Shown here in pieces: positions 1-6,441 of a DNA stretch of 7,416 nucleotides (the first letter of the stretch is position 1; the number at the start of each line of letters is the position of its first letter). A program made the translations under genes and the position numbers. The stretch spans positions 1 through 7,416 of the forward strand of contig JAIRPS010000184.1 of assembly GCA_031256885.1 (NCBI GenBank), read 5' to 3'. This stretch comes from Bifidobacteriaceae bacterium (GTDB lineage: Bacteria; Actinomycetota; Actinomycetes; Actinomycetales; WQXJ01). The notes beneath the pieces were generated by a model. The model was not told the origin of the DNA. It was given only the letters and a program-made list of their open reading frames with translations, and made no database searches.

Positions 1-1875
1 GAACACAAGGCTCAGGGTTTTGATTGCGCTGGAACTGTTGGCTGGGTCAGTGCGCACGTCGGTGTCAGCGTTTCCGCCAGTCTTACCGTATTTGGCTGTG
101 ACCAGTGCGGTGCCTTCCACCCCAGCTTCACGCACCCCAATTGCGTATTCACCGTTTGCGTCAGTGAGGCCAGTAAGGTTACCAACAACCGTGCCAACGC
201 CGCTCTTGGTGAACTGCACTGGCGCATTGCTCAGCGGGTTACCAAACTGGTCAACAATCTTGACGGTAACGGTGTACTGAAGACCAGCTGTCGGCTTCAA
301 AGGACCATTCGGCGCACCTTTCAAGGAAGCGCGCAAGCTGTTTTGATCGGCCGTGAATTTGAGGTTAGCGATTTTGCTGGCGGTACCCAGTTTGACTGTG
401 GCAGTGTAGTTGCCAGCAGCCGTTGCCCCAACCTTGACGTAATAGCGTCCGGCAACACTGGAGTCTTCAGTCACTGTACCCAATCGCGCACCAGTGGCGG
501 GGCTGATTGAAGGCATAAACAGGCCAGCGATGCCGCGACATGCTGCACCACTGGCATCAGATGATGTGAAAGCCAGGGTGATCGGTTCGCCGCTCGCGGA
601 AGCTGCTGCCTCGCCAGAACTTGGTGTCACCGTCAGGTTGCTCAGTTGGCAAGTGCCGACGCTTGGCACATAAGTGAACTCTCTGGTAGACGAGTTAGCC
701 GGCACCGCATCGCGTCCTTCAACATTCAGGTTGAACACTTTGGTGCCAGTTTTCTTAGACCAAATCTGCACCTCATACACACCCGGTGTGGATGTTTCGG
801 TGACCACAGGTGCCTTGGCGCCACCCAGCGGGTCGCTGCCACCGGCTTTGTCGGTGATTGTCAAACCGCTCTTGATCATCGGTGCCATCCAGGCGATTGG
901 TGTACCAGAAGCGCTCTTGACCTTGACCTCGAACAGGTGAGCGTTGGCGGCGTCTTCTCCAACCTCTTTGTCACCAGTGCTCATTTTCTCAAACGTTACC
1001 GTTGCTGGCATACGTGGCACATATTCCATCACAAGTGTGTTTGGGTTAGACGGATTGGCCGGGGTCACGGTAATAGCGCTTGTGAATGTGGCTGAGTTCA
1101 CCGCGTTTTGGCAAGCTGTCACCGACGCATATGGCGCACCGTACTCAGCGGTTACCGTGAATTGACCAGCGCTGCCCGCATTTCCGAAGGAAGTGTGGAC
1201 AGTACCGATGGGGTAAGTGGTGGAAGTTCCATCCTGAGTACACATGTAGCCAACATCAGTCGTTTTGTTGACGACGCCTGTCGGTGCGTTAATCCTGTAT
1301 CTGATCGGCACGCCAGCAATCGGCTGGCCGTCGCTATCCCTGACAGCTTTGACCTGGAAAATAAAGGCGTTGTGGTTAATGACTACCGTAGCACCCGGCA
1401 GATACCACATCGTCACCGTTAGACCATGCGCACCTCTAACCGCTTTGACCGAGCGTGGCCCGGCGCGTGAGGCGGCTGGTGAGCTGGTGTCAGGGCGCGG
1501 ATTGGCCTGGGGGTCAGCGGCAACAGGGGAATTGTCTGATGGTTCGGCATCAGCTGGCGCTGCAGCTGGTGGCTCAGCAACTGGCTGGCTGTCCGGTGCT
1601 TCGGCACCGGGATCGGTCTGCTCAGCTGGCGTGAGACTGGGGTCTTCTTCGCTACTTGGGGCTGTTTGAGCATTGTCAGCGGCGGCTGGTGCATCAGATG
1701 GATCAACCATGTTGACTGATTGCGAAGCCCCAGCTTTATTCGGTGCAGCCTGGCTGACCTGGGGGTTAATAGTAGAAGATACGGTGACCGCGCCAAGGGC
1801 AACGGCCATGGACAAAAGCCAAGCGACCGGTTTCAATAGGTGCGTCTTGACCACAACCAGGGGTCTGGTAGACAT
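1..1875 (-). CDS. Large secreted multi-domain Ig-like (invasin/Big_1-type) adhesin, 3' end outside window
   Basis: The frame is open for 625 codons from ATG 1875 to the left edge, so the C terminus and any anchor are unseen. The start is secure: AGGAGG lies nine bases before the ATG. Residues 1-43 form a Sec signal peptide: basic N terminus, hydrophobic core about 17-33, likely cleavage after SQA. Residues 44-143 are a Pro/Ala/Glu/Asp-rich linker. Several Ig-like beta-sandwich modules follow, roughly 148-288, 290-405, 406-512 and 515-625. The last has the classic Big_1 pattern DQFGNPLSNAPVQF followed by TDANGEYAIGV. Cysteines at 212/255 and 409/446 could form disulfides within modules. By family precedent this is an exported, surface-exposed adhesin or stalk protein; no ligand can be inferred. 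The module at 148-288 is homologous to the N terminus of the gene at 2312-3724. Confident of secreted Ig-repeat protein; exact role unknown. Confidence 0.85.
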   Translation of the reverse strand, partial: MSTRPLVVVKTHLLKPVAWLLSMAVALGAVTVSSTINPQVSQAAPNKAGASQSVNMVDPSDAPAAADNAQTAPSSEEDPSLTPAEQTDPGAEAPDSQPVAEPPAAAPADAEPSDNSPVAADPQANPRPDTSSPAASRAGPRSVKAVRGAHGLTVTMWYLPGATVVINHNAFIFQVKAVRDSDGQPIAGVPIRYRINAPTGVVNKTTDVGYMCTQDGTSTTYPIGTVHTSFGNAGSAGQFTVTAEYGAPYASVTACQNAVNSATFTSAITVTPANPSNPNTLVMEYVPRMPATVTFEKMSTGDKEVGEDAANAHLFEVKVKSASGTPIAWMAPMIKSGLTITDKAGGSDPLGGAKAPVVTETSTPGVYEVQIWSKKTGTKVFNLNVEGRDAVPANSSTREFTYVPSVGTCQLSNLTVTPSSGEAAASASGEPITLAFTSSDASGAACRGIAGLFMPSISPATGARLGTVTEDSSVAGRYYVKVGATAAGNYTATVKLGTASKIANLKFTADQNSLRASLKGAPNGPLKPTAGLQYTVTVKIVDQFGNPLSNAPVQFTKSGVGTVVGNLTGLTDANGEYAIGVREAGVEGTALVTAKYGKTGGNADTDVRTDPANSSSAIKTLSLVF

Positions 1876-2006
1876 GGGCTAGTTCCTCCTCATGAGTTAG
1901 TGAATAGTGCATGTATGCCAACGGTGGGCAGGTGCCAACCATTGACGGTGGGGGGAACGGGGGGATGACCAGAGCTGGTTTCATCGGGTTGATGAGGTCT
2001 AAGGTC
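1876..2006 (-). promoter_or_regulatory. C-rich 5' leader of the large adhesin gene
   Basis: This is the stretch between the candidate promoter and ATG 1875. Read on the minus strand it has two runs of six C (complement of 1949-1964 region) and a partial direct repeat, CCACCGT followed by TTGGCA, seen at about 1916-1927 and 1933-1951. A small hairpin TCATC-N5-GATGA sits at 1981-1995. No riboswitch class that I know is recognisable. The ribosome binding site AGGAGG closes the leader. A regulatory role is inferred only from length and repeats. Confidence 0.25.
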
Positions 2007-2012
2007 CCAGCT

Positions 2013-2042
2013 ATGATGCATGATAAGTGGTTGCGTTGTCAA
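2013..2042 (-). promoter_or_regulatory. Candidate sigma70-type promoter for the large adhesin
   Basis: On the minus strand a perfect TTGACA (2037-2042) is followed after 18 bases by CATCAT (2013-2018), a 4/6 match to the -10 consensus. An A-rich stretch AAAAATTAA lies about 17 bases upstream of the -35 and could act as an UP element. Transcription would start near 2006, giving a leader of about 130 bases. A second TTGACA (2089-2094) lies 52 bases upstream without a convincing -10. Confidence 0.45.
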
Positions 2043-2149
2043 CCTTGTTCGCTTAGAGCTTAATTTTTCTGCGTCATAGTTGGGGGCATGTCAAACGCAT
2101 AACCCCAGTAAATTAGTCGGAAAACGCCTTGCCGCAGCACTGCTGCCAG

Positions 2150-2175
2150 CCTCCCCAACCGTTCGGCTGGGGAAG
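2150..2175 (-). terminator. Strong hairpin, probable terminator of the basic Ig-like protein gene
   Basis: In minus-strand RNA an 11-bp stem (CTTCCCCAGCC with GGTTGGGGAGG) closes a GAAC tetraloop. Two pairs are G-U, which pair only in minus-strand RNA, so the hairpin belongs to the minus-strand transcript. It lies about 135 bases after the TGA at 2312. There is no adjacent U-tract (a TTTT follows about 25 bases on), as is common for actinobacterial terminators. A palindromic GCAGCA-N-TGCTGC follows directly. Confidence 0.5.
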
Positions 2176-2311
2176 TTCAGGCAACAATCGGCTAACAGGG
2201 TCGCTTAGAACAACTGGGACCAACGGCCTAGGCTGGCGCATAATCCACGGTAGACCGTTGGGGGCGAAGTTGGGCGTGAGGGGGGAGAATCACCGATCTG
2301 AACCGGTGGTG
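2176..2311 (-). other. 3' untranslated stretch after the basic Ig-like protein gene
   Basis: This lies between the stop codon at 2312-2314 and the strong hairpin at 2150-2175. No gene is supportable here on either strand. On the minus strand a weak 5-bp hairpin (CACCG with CGGTG, 8-base loop) follows the stop codon, and the sequence then contains C-runs. I see nothing else in it. Confidence 0.3.
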
Positions 2312-3724
2312 TCAGTCACTCACAATCACTGTAACCAGCTTCTTCACCCGTTTATTCCCGGCCCGGATGATCAAACGAGCTTTACCCACCCGCTTGGCCA
2401 AAACCCGGCCGGCCTTGTCAACCGCCACAATCTGCGGATTGAGTGAACGGTACACCACTTTGGTGTCGATGGCGGCAGTTGAGCGGAAGCTCGCATTGGC
2501 AAAAGCGACCTGGCCAAGTTGCAATTTCTTCGGTAGACCCTTGACAGTAATCCGCTTGACCTTAGCTTTGCTGGAACGCTTGACCACCACAACCTTGATC
2601 TTGGTACTCAAACCATTTGGTGCCGTGGCAGTGATAATAGTCCGGCCAACCTTGCGCGCCCGAATAGTGCCGCCTGGGCTAACCTTGGCCACTTTGACCT
2701 TACTGGACCGCCACTTCAACTTGACAGCTTGACCCTTGACGGTGTATCCAAAAGCCGGAATCCGGATCCGCTTGCCCTTGACAATGGTGACGATCGGCTG
2801 AGCCGCCTTGACCTTAGCAACCCCCCGAGCGGGGAATTTTTCGCCCGGGTTTGTGCCATCAATGCTGGAACTGCCACCGTTTTGCCCGGGCGCAGTCGAA
2901 TTGCTGCCTGCCGGGCCGCCGCTGATCGCACCAGTTTGGCTGGGCTGGCCGCTGACTGATTGGCCGCCAGTTGGTGCCAGCGAACCACTGGAGGAGCCGC
3001 CAGTTGGCTGCGCTGAGCCACTCGACGAACCGCCAGTCGGTGCGCCAGAGCCACCGGCCGATTGGCTGGGGTTAGCCGAGCCGCTCGCTGAAGCGCCACC
3101 GCTCGGTGTGACAGAACCGCCCTGGCTGGGGCTGACCGAAACACTGGCTGATGGGCCACCCGAAGGTGTTGCTGAAGCACTGGCCGATGCCGTACCAGAA
3201 CCGCCTGCAGCAATGTACTCCATCTCCAGACGGACTGGTCCGCTGTTCACATCAGTTGGGTCGTTGAGTACCGGCGCATCCGCAATGCCGGAGCCTGGTG
3301 CGCCATACGAGGCCGTAACATAAGCGAACCCCGGCACCCCGGTGGTGCCAACACTGGTGCGTGCCACCCCCAAGTTATTGGTCTTCAGTGTGGTGACACT
3401 GCCGGGAATACCTTGACCAGTCAACACCCAGTTGATTGGCACATCTTCTACCGGTTGACCAGTGGTTGCATCGGTGGCAGTGAACTTGATCTCAAAAGAG
3501 CTGGTGTTCATGATAATTGGGCCCGCTGGTGTGAGCTGTGCCCGCACATGAAGGTTATGCGCCGCATAGGCTGCGTTGTTCGCCGCCACTGCCGGGCTGC
3601 TGGCAGACAGCTCGCTCCAGGAGGCGGTCAACGCCACCCCGCCAGCGGCCACCGAAAAGGCCGCTAACCAGGCAATTGGCCTGGCCAGGCGCGCGATAGT
3701 AGGGACATTGGATTGGTTGAGCAT
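2312..3724 (-). CDS. Secreted Ig-like protein with Ser/Gly/Pro stalk and highly basic BID_2-type C terminus
   Basis: This encodes 470 residues from ATG 3724, chosen because AGGAAGGAAG lies six bases before it; the in-frame ATG at 3751 lies upstream of that site and lacks one. Residues 1-47 are a Sec signal peptide, cleaved probably after AVA. An Ig-like module follows (about 52-172), homologous to residues 148-288 of the adhesin at 1-1875 (shared AH-L-V, GQP..VPI, VTA-YGAP and L-MEY). Residues 175-291 are a low-complexity Ser/Gly/Pro/Thr stalk with an 11-residue repeat starting PTGGSSSGS. The C terminus has two BID_2-like domains (about 303-382 and 388-470) with about 44 Lys/Arg against three or four acidic residues. 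There is no LPXTG signal, terminal membrane helix or SLH domain, so retention may be electrostatic. Likely cell-wall-associated or matrix protein; function unproven. Confidence 0.85.
   Translation of the reverse strand: MLNQSNVPTIARLARPIAWLAAFSVAAGGVALTASWSELSASSPAVAANNAAYAAHNLHVRAQLTPAGPIIMNTSSFEIKFTATDATTGQPVEDVPINWVLTGQGIPGSVTTLKTNNLGVARTSVGTTGVPGFAYVTASYGAPGSGIADAPVLNDPTDVNSGPVRLEMEYIAAGGSGTASASASATPSGGPSASVSVSPSQGGSVTPSGGASASGSANPSQSAGGSGAPTGGSSSGSAQPTGGSSSGSLAPTGGQSVSGQPSQTGAISGGPAGSNSTAPGQNGGSSSIDGTNPGEKFPARGVAKVKAAQPIVTIVKGKRIRIPAFGYTVKGQAVKLKWRSSKVKVAKVSPGGTIRARKVGRTIITATAPNGLSTKIKVVVVKRSSKAKVKRITVKGLPKKLQLGQVAFANASFRSTAAIDTKVVYRSLNPQIVAVDKAGRVLAKRVGKARLIIRAGNKRVKKLVTVIVSD
2963..3040 (-). 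repeat. 11-codon repeat in the stalk of the basic Ig-like protein
   Basis: Within the stalk, PTGGSSSGSAQ is followed by PTGGSSSGSLA and then a decayed PTGGQSVSG, a 33-bp in-frame repeat. Such Ser/Gly stalk repeats usually vary in copy number between strains; the variation here is inferred. Confidence 0.7.
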
Positions 3725-3729
3725 GGTTG

Positions 3730-3762
3730 CTTCCTTCCTAACGATGGGCATGAACGGTTAGG
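3730..3762 (-). promoter_or_regulatory. Ribosome binding site with overlapping hairpin
   Basis: AGGAAGGAAG (complement of 3730-3739) lies just before ATG 3724 and decides that start. Its first bases fall in the 3' arm of a stem formed by CCTAAC and GTTAGG (3757-3762 with 3737-3742), extended by a C-G pair. Pairing would partly mask the ribosome binding site. Whether this regulates translation is speculative. Confidence 0.3.
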
Positions 3763-3995
3763 GGGAGTGTGTCCAGTTGGCCAGGCAGAGTGAACAGTAA
3801 CGGACAAACCGCCCGAGTGCGAACTATGACACACCGACAGCAACAAGATTGGCTGCATGCTTATTCCCACCCACCCAAAAATTTGGCGGCATCCCCATGC
3901 GCCAAGCCCACCCAGCTGGCAAACGCCCACATAAAACCGGTAAAGCAGGGACGCTGGCTGCCTTAGCTGAGGCAACACCCCAGCAAAGTCAACTT

Positions 3996-4877
3996 TTAGC
4001 GGTGGCTGAGACGGTACTGCACGCTTTGATCAAGCACCACAAAACCAAGGCTGCGGTACAGCGCCAAGGCAGCTTCAGCACTGCCCTCGACATAAAGAAT
4101 TACCTGATCCGCCCCACGTTTCGCCAAATCATCCAAGCCAGCCATCAGCAAACGTCGGCCCAGCCCATGCCCCTGACAAGCCGGGTGAACGCCGATGACG
4201 TAAATTTCGCCAACCAGGCCTTTCACCTTGGTCCAAACAAAGCCAGCTAACGGCATCGGCACCGCTAACTGGGCAAACTCCGGTGGTGCTGGCGCCAAAA
4301 TCAAGCCAGTCGGTTCAAACCACGGTTCCGCCATCCGCGCAGCTAAATCCGTTTGAGTAATCCGGCCTTGCTCAGGATGATTCACAAAAGCTGCCGCATT
4401 GACCGCCAACCAGGCGGCTTCATCCTGACCCGGTTGAAACGTTCGCAACGGCGCAGCCAGCGGCGTTTGCGGCACCGGCCAGTCAGTCAAACCCCTGCCC
4501 ATCCGCAACAAGTAACGCTGCGGCTGCGCCCCCACCGCCCGAGCTAAAAGCCGCGAACCCGGCAAATCACCATGCGCCCACACCAGCAAATCACCCGCAA
4601 CCTGCCTGAGTACACAAGTAATGATCATTTGGCCAATGCCGCACCGGCGCTGGGCTGGTGCAACAACCATCTCCATTTGCCCATCGAGCACCTGACAGTA
4701 AGCGATCAGCTGGTGTTTCTGCCAAGCCAACCAATGTTCGGCATCGTCTGCACGATTCCGCAACGCCAAACGATGCGCCTCGCTGACTGGTGCCACGCCA
4801 TCAGCCTGTTCAGCAGCCGCTAACAGTTCACTAATCTGCCGCCGCCAACCTTGCGAAATGCCACCAATCTGGTACAT
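3996..4877 (-). CDS. mshD: Mycothiol synthase MshD (two-domain GNAT acetyltransferase)
   Basis: MshD performs the last cytoplasmic step of mycothiol synthesis, acetylating Cys-GlcN-Ins with acetyl-CoA. The 293 residues from ATG 4877 show the family signatures in order: DGVAPVSE (26-33); first GNAT acetyl-CoA loop QRRCGIG (76-82); WAHG (100-103); AAF-x2-HPEQG (162-171); EPWFEPTGLILA; WTKVK (215-219); GEIYVIGV (223-230); second acetyl-CoA loop QGHGLGRR (235-242); LYVEGS (261-266); LYRSLGF (273-279). The M. tuberculosis enzyme is about 315 residues with DGVAP near residue 29, which favours this ATG. The frame stays open upstream, with GTG 4958 one base after the stop of the preceding gene (possible coupling) and TTG 5009 overlapping it. 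None of the starts has a strong ribosome binding site. Identity is very secure; the start is not. Confidence 0.93.
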   Translation of the reverse strand: MYQIGGISQGWRRQISELLAAAEQADGVAPVSEAHRLALRNRADDAEHWLAWQKHQLIAYCQVLDGQMEMVVAPAQRRCGIGQMIITCVLRQVAGDLLVWAHGDLPGSRLLARAVGAQPQRYLLRMGRGLTDWPVPQTPLAAPLRTFQPGQDEAAWLAVNAAAFVNHPEQGRITQTDLAARMAEPWFEPTGLILAPAPPEFAQLAVPMPLAGFVWTKVKGLVGEIYVIGVHPACQGHGLGRRLLMAGLDDLAKRGADQVILYVEGSAEAALALYRSLGFVVLDQSVQYRLSHR

Positions 4878-4959
4878 CAGCCGCCCGCTGAAAGGACTTG
4901 GGCCAAACTGCGGCAAATCCTTGATGCGCCAAGCATCACGGTCAGTCGGCAGATGCACT

Positions 4960-5589
4960 TTAGACAAGACGTCCCACCTTCCAGTGTTCAGCAACTTTAG
5001 CCAAGTCAACAGCCATGTTCCGCAACTGCCTCGATTGGCGGATCGCTTGGTTGGCCTGATGTGGGCTGTCGATCAGATCAGCGTCCAAGGCTGCCCCCAC
5101 CGACACGATGCGACAAAACGCCGCTGCCCGGTGTAAAGCAATATCAAACTCACCAACAAACACGCCTGACAAGATTGAGTCAGCTAAATCACGCATCTCT
5201 GGCGGCCCCGGAATGTCGCGGCTGCCCGCAATCACCGCATCAACCTCGCGGCGCGATTGGCCAAGGCGGTAGCGCGCCGCCACCGTCAAATCGCCACGCA
5301 CCAGTTCACGCAGCAAATAGAGCCGCCACAAAGCCCCCGGCAAACTGTCCGGTGCAGCTGGTGCCCACAGTTGGACCAGCAAGTCAATGCCTTCGCTTTG
5401 CACCAAATTAATTAGTCTTGCCACCAAGGCCGGATCGCTCGGTGCAGCGCTGCGCGCCCGTGCCAGCAAAGCCCAAGCTGTTTGATGAGCCACCGCCGCC
5501 CGATCCGCCGGGTCACCCTCACCCGGTAAATTATCGGCTAAACGAGCATCAAAAAGGGCTGGCCTGTGAAACTGCCGGTCTTCGCTCAT
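4960..5589 (-). CDS. Conserved-looking helical protein of unknown function
   Basis: This encodes 209 residues from ATG 5589, with GGCGGGG five bases upstream. The frame is open further 5' (to 5799) but that part overlaps the signal peptidase gene and repeat DNA, so the internal ATG is preferred. The sequence looks almost wholly alpha-helical and cytoplasmic: no signal peptide, membrane segment or metal-binding cluster. It opens with RPALFDARLADNLPGE and has a central LPGALWRLYLLRELVR segment, followed by PGPPEMRDLADSILSGVF and a helical tail. The style is that of small uncharacterised proteins widespread in Actinobacteria, but I cannot name the family or assign an activity. It lies between the SipW-type peptidase and mshD on the same strand; its stop is one base from a possible GTG start of mshD, consistent with an operon. 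Confidence 0.8.
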   Translation of the reverse strand: MSEDRQFHRPALFDARLADNLPGEGDPADRAAVAHQTAWALLARARSAAPSDPALVARLINLVQSEGIDLLVQLWAPAAPDSLPGALWRLYLLRELVRGDLTVAARYRLGQSRREVDAVIAGSRDIPGPPEMRDLADSILSGVFVGEFDIALHRAAAFCRIVSVGAALDADLIDSPHQANQAIRQSRQLRNMAVDLAKVAEHWKVGRLV

Positions 5590-5590
5590 C

Positions 5591-5689
5591 TCAACCCCGC
5601 CGCTTGCGGTCTGGCTGGTGGAACCATTGTGCAGGTCTGCTGAGCCCGCCGTTTGCGGTCTGACTGGTGGAAGTAGCGCTGCGGACCAT
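5591..5689 (-). CDS. Possible 32-residue micro-ORF between signal peptidase and downstream gene
   Basis: ATG 5689 begins one base after the TAG of the signal peptidase gene and its TGA (5591-5593) ends one base before ATG 5589. A GGCGGG sequence sits six bases before the ATG. The product begins MVRSATSTSQTANGG and ends QPDRKRRG, resembling the signal peptidase C terminus TDRKRRA because both are encoded by copies of the same DNA repeat, in a matching frame at the second end. The exact packing suggests translational coupling across the junction, but the ORF may simply result from repeat duplication. No known homologue is recognised. Confidence 0.3.
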   Translation of the reverse strand: MVRSATSTSQTANGGLSRPAQWFHQPDRKRRG

Positions 5690-5713
5690 GCTAAGCCCGC
5701 CGTTTGCGGTCTG
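5596..5713. repeat. Three-copy repeat (about 50-bp period) at the 3' end of the signal peptidase gene
   Basis: CCCGCCGYTTGCGGTCTG occurs at 5596-5613, 5645-5662 and 5696-5713 (plus strand), with start-to-start spacing of 49 and 51. The first two copies are also followed by GRCTGGTGGAA-like sequence. The 5696-5713 copy encodes the last codons of the signal peptidase (DRKRRA); the 5596-5613 copy supplies the ribosome binding site of the gene starting at 5589. Only one or two mismatches separate the copies. Confidence 0.85.
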
Positions 5714-6197
5714 TCCACGGCCAGAGCAGAAGTACGCAGACGATTGCTCCAAAAACTCGACCCGGCCAGGTGGCGCCAATCCGCACAATCCGTGCCCACG
5801 GTTCACCAACATGCAACACCACCTTGCCAGTGATTTGATTCGACACCACCGGCTCAGTGTCCACACCTGATTCCCACTCAGCTGGGTTAGGGCAGTTTGC
5901 ATCCCCGCACGTGCGGAAACGACCATCTGGCAAAACCGCAACAATTCGGTGTACAAACGGGTTGTCTGTAGTCACTTGAACTACATCGCCAACCCGGTAT
6001 TGCTCCGCTGCTTTGACATACACAACATCACGCAAACGGTAGGTCGGTTGCATCGAAGCACCAGCCACAATGTACGGCTTGGTGTGGGTAATGGTGCAGA
6101 CAATCGGAATGGCCAAAACCCCAACAACCAGCACAACAACCAAGGCTCGTACCACACCAAAGACTAAACGCAGCAACTTGCCTCCGTTCCTATGCAC
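5691..6197 (-). CDS. SipW-like (ER/archaeal-type, S26B) signal peptidase I
   Basis: This encodes 168 residues from GTG 6197. It is a membrane peptidase that cleaves signal peptides outside the membrane. Order: one N-terminal membrane helix (about 11-34); box B GASMQP with nucleophile Ser48; FVHRIV with His83 in place of the Lys general base of bacterial Lep enzymes; and GDAN (98-101), the conserved S26 box with the C-terminal Asp. A second hydrophobic segment (about 147-161) precedes a basic tail. The Ser-His arrangement and size place it with Bacillus SipW, which processes TasA and TapA; a TasA-like gene lies divergently next to it. Cys97 and Cys102 flank GDAN and might pair. An alternative start, TTG 6176, has GGAGG four bases upstream and would trim seven residues without affecting the helix. 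Both ends of the gene lie in local repeats. Confidence 0.88.
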   Translation of the reverse strand: MHRNGGKLLRLVFGVVRALVVVLVVGVLAIPIVCTITHTKPYIVAGASMQPTYRLRDVVYVKAAEQYRVGDVVQVTTDNPFVHRIVAVLPDGRFRTCGDANCPNPAEWESGVDTEPVVSNQITGKVVLHVGEPWARIVRIGATWPGRVFGAIVCVLLLWPWTDRKRRA

Positions 6198-6366
6198 TGC
6201 CCACCGCCATCGCCAGGCGTAGCCGGTCTTGGTGCATCAACTTGACTCGATTGCTCAGCACTGCCCACCGGCATCGTGCGATACGGCTGGTCTTGGCGAA
6301 CCAACTTGCCTCCACTGCTCACCACAGCACACCAGCCTACGCTGTGGCTGGCTACTTTGACCAGTT
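6175..6366. repeat. 64-bp imperfect tandem repeat, about three copies, overlapping the signal peptidase start
   Basis: Copies begin at AACTTG 6175, 6239 and 6303, an exact 64-base period. The first two share CACTGCCCACCG, a RGCYGGTCTTGG-like block and the opening AACTTG. The third is more diverged but keeps AACTTGCCTCC, complement of GGAGGCAAGTT, found at the start of the signal peptidase gene. On the minus strand the outermost copy therefore mimics the gene's first codons (GTG, then GGA GGC AAG TTG) without leading to a long frame. The period is not a multiple of three. Confidence 0.75.
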
Positions 6367-6404
6367 GGGAGGCCAAAAATGTCCACTTGTTGATGCGGGT
6401 GTTA

Positions 6405-6425
6405 AAGATTTTTGCAAATAATCTT
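6405..6425. promoter_or_regulatory. AT-rich dyad in the divergent intergenic region
   Basis: Arms AAGATT (6405-6410) and AATCTT (6420-6425) are perfect inverted repeats separated by nine bases containing the palindrome TTTGCAAA (6411-6418). It is the most AT-rich spot between the two divergent genes, where a shared operator or promoter would be expected. The binding protein cannot be named. Confidence 0.35.
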
Positions 6426-6441
6426 GATTCCCGGGAATAAA
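6412..6441 (+). promoter_or_regulatory. Weak candidate promoter for the TasA-like gene
   Basis: TTGCAA (6412-6417) and AATAAA (6436-6441) are separated by 18 bases; each matches 4/6 of the sigma70 consensus. The -35 box overlaps the AT-rich dyad. It would give a leader of about 265 bases. Other placements in the AT-rich patch are possible. Confidence 0.25.

Noticed and set aside
1419..1802. 127-codon minus-strand ORF inside the large adhesin
   Set aside because: It is an alternate-frame shadow of the Pro/Ala-rich linker of the real gene.
2965..2979. LAPTG in the stalk, resembling a sortase signal
   Set aside because: The order is not LPXTG, it lies in mid-protein within a repeat, and no membrane segment or basic tail follows.
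2716..3323. Long overlapping ORFs on both strands (165 and 171 codons)
   Set aside because: They are shadows of the Ser/Gly/Pro stalk of the basic Ig-like protein, where biased codons keep other frames open.
3875..3886. CCAAA-AA-TTTGG dyad upstream of the basic Ig-like protein gene
   Set aside because: The arms are only five bases and no good promoter elements are placed around it, so chance is likely.
3725..3995. Short plus-strand ORFs in the gap upstream of the basic Ig-like protein
   Set aside because: They have no ribosome binding sites, run into neighbouring genes and show no recognisable protein features.
5590..5799. N-terminal 70-residue extension of the 209-residue protein
   Set aside because: It would overlap the 3' part of the signal peptidase gene and be encoded by the repeat DNA; ATG 5589 has a better ribosome binding site.
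6164..6376. 70-codon minus-strand ORF upstream of the signal peptidase
   Set aside because: It starts at TTG, consists of the 64-bp repeats read in shifting frames, and shows no protein-like features.
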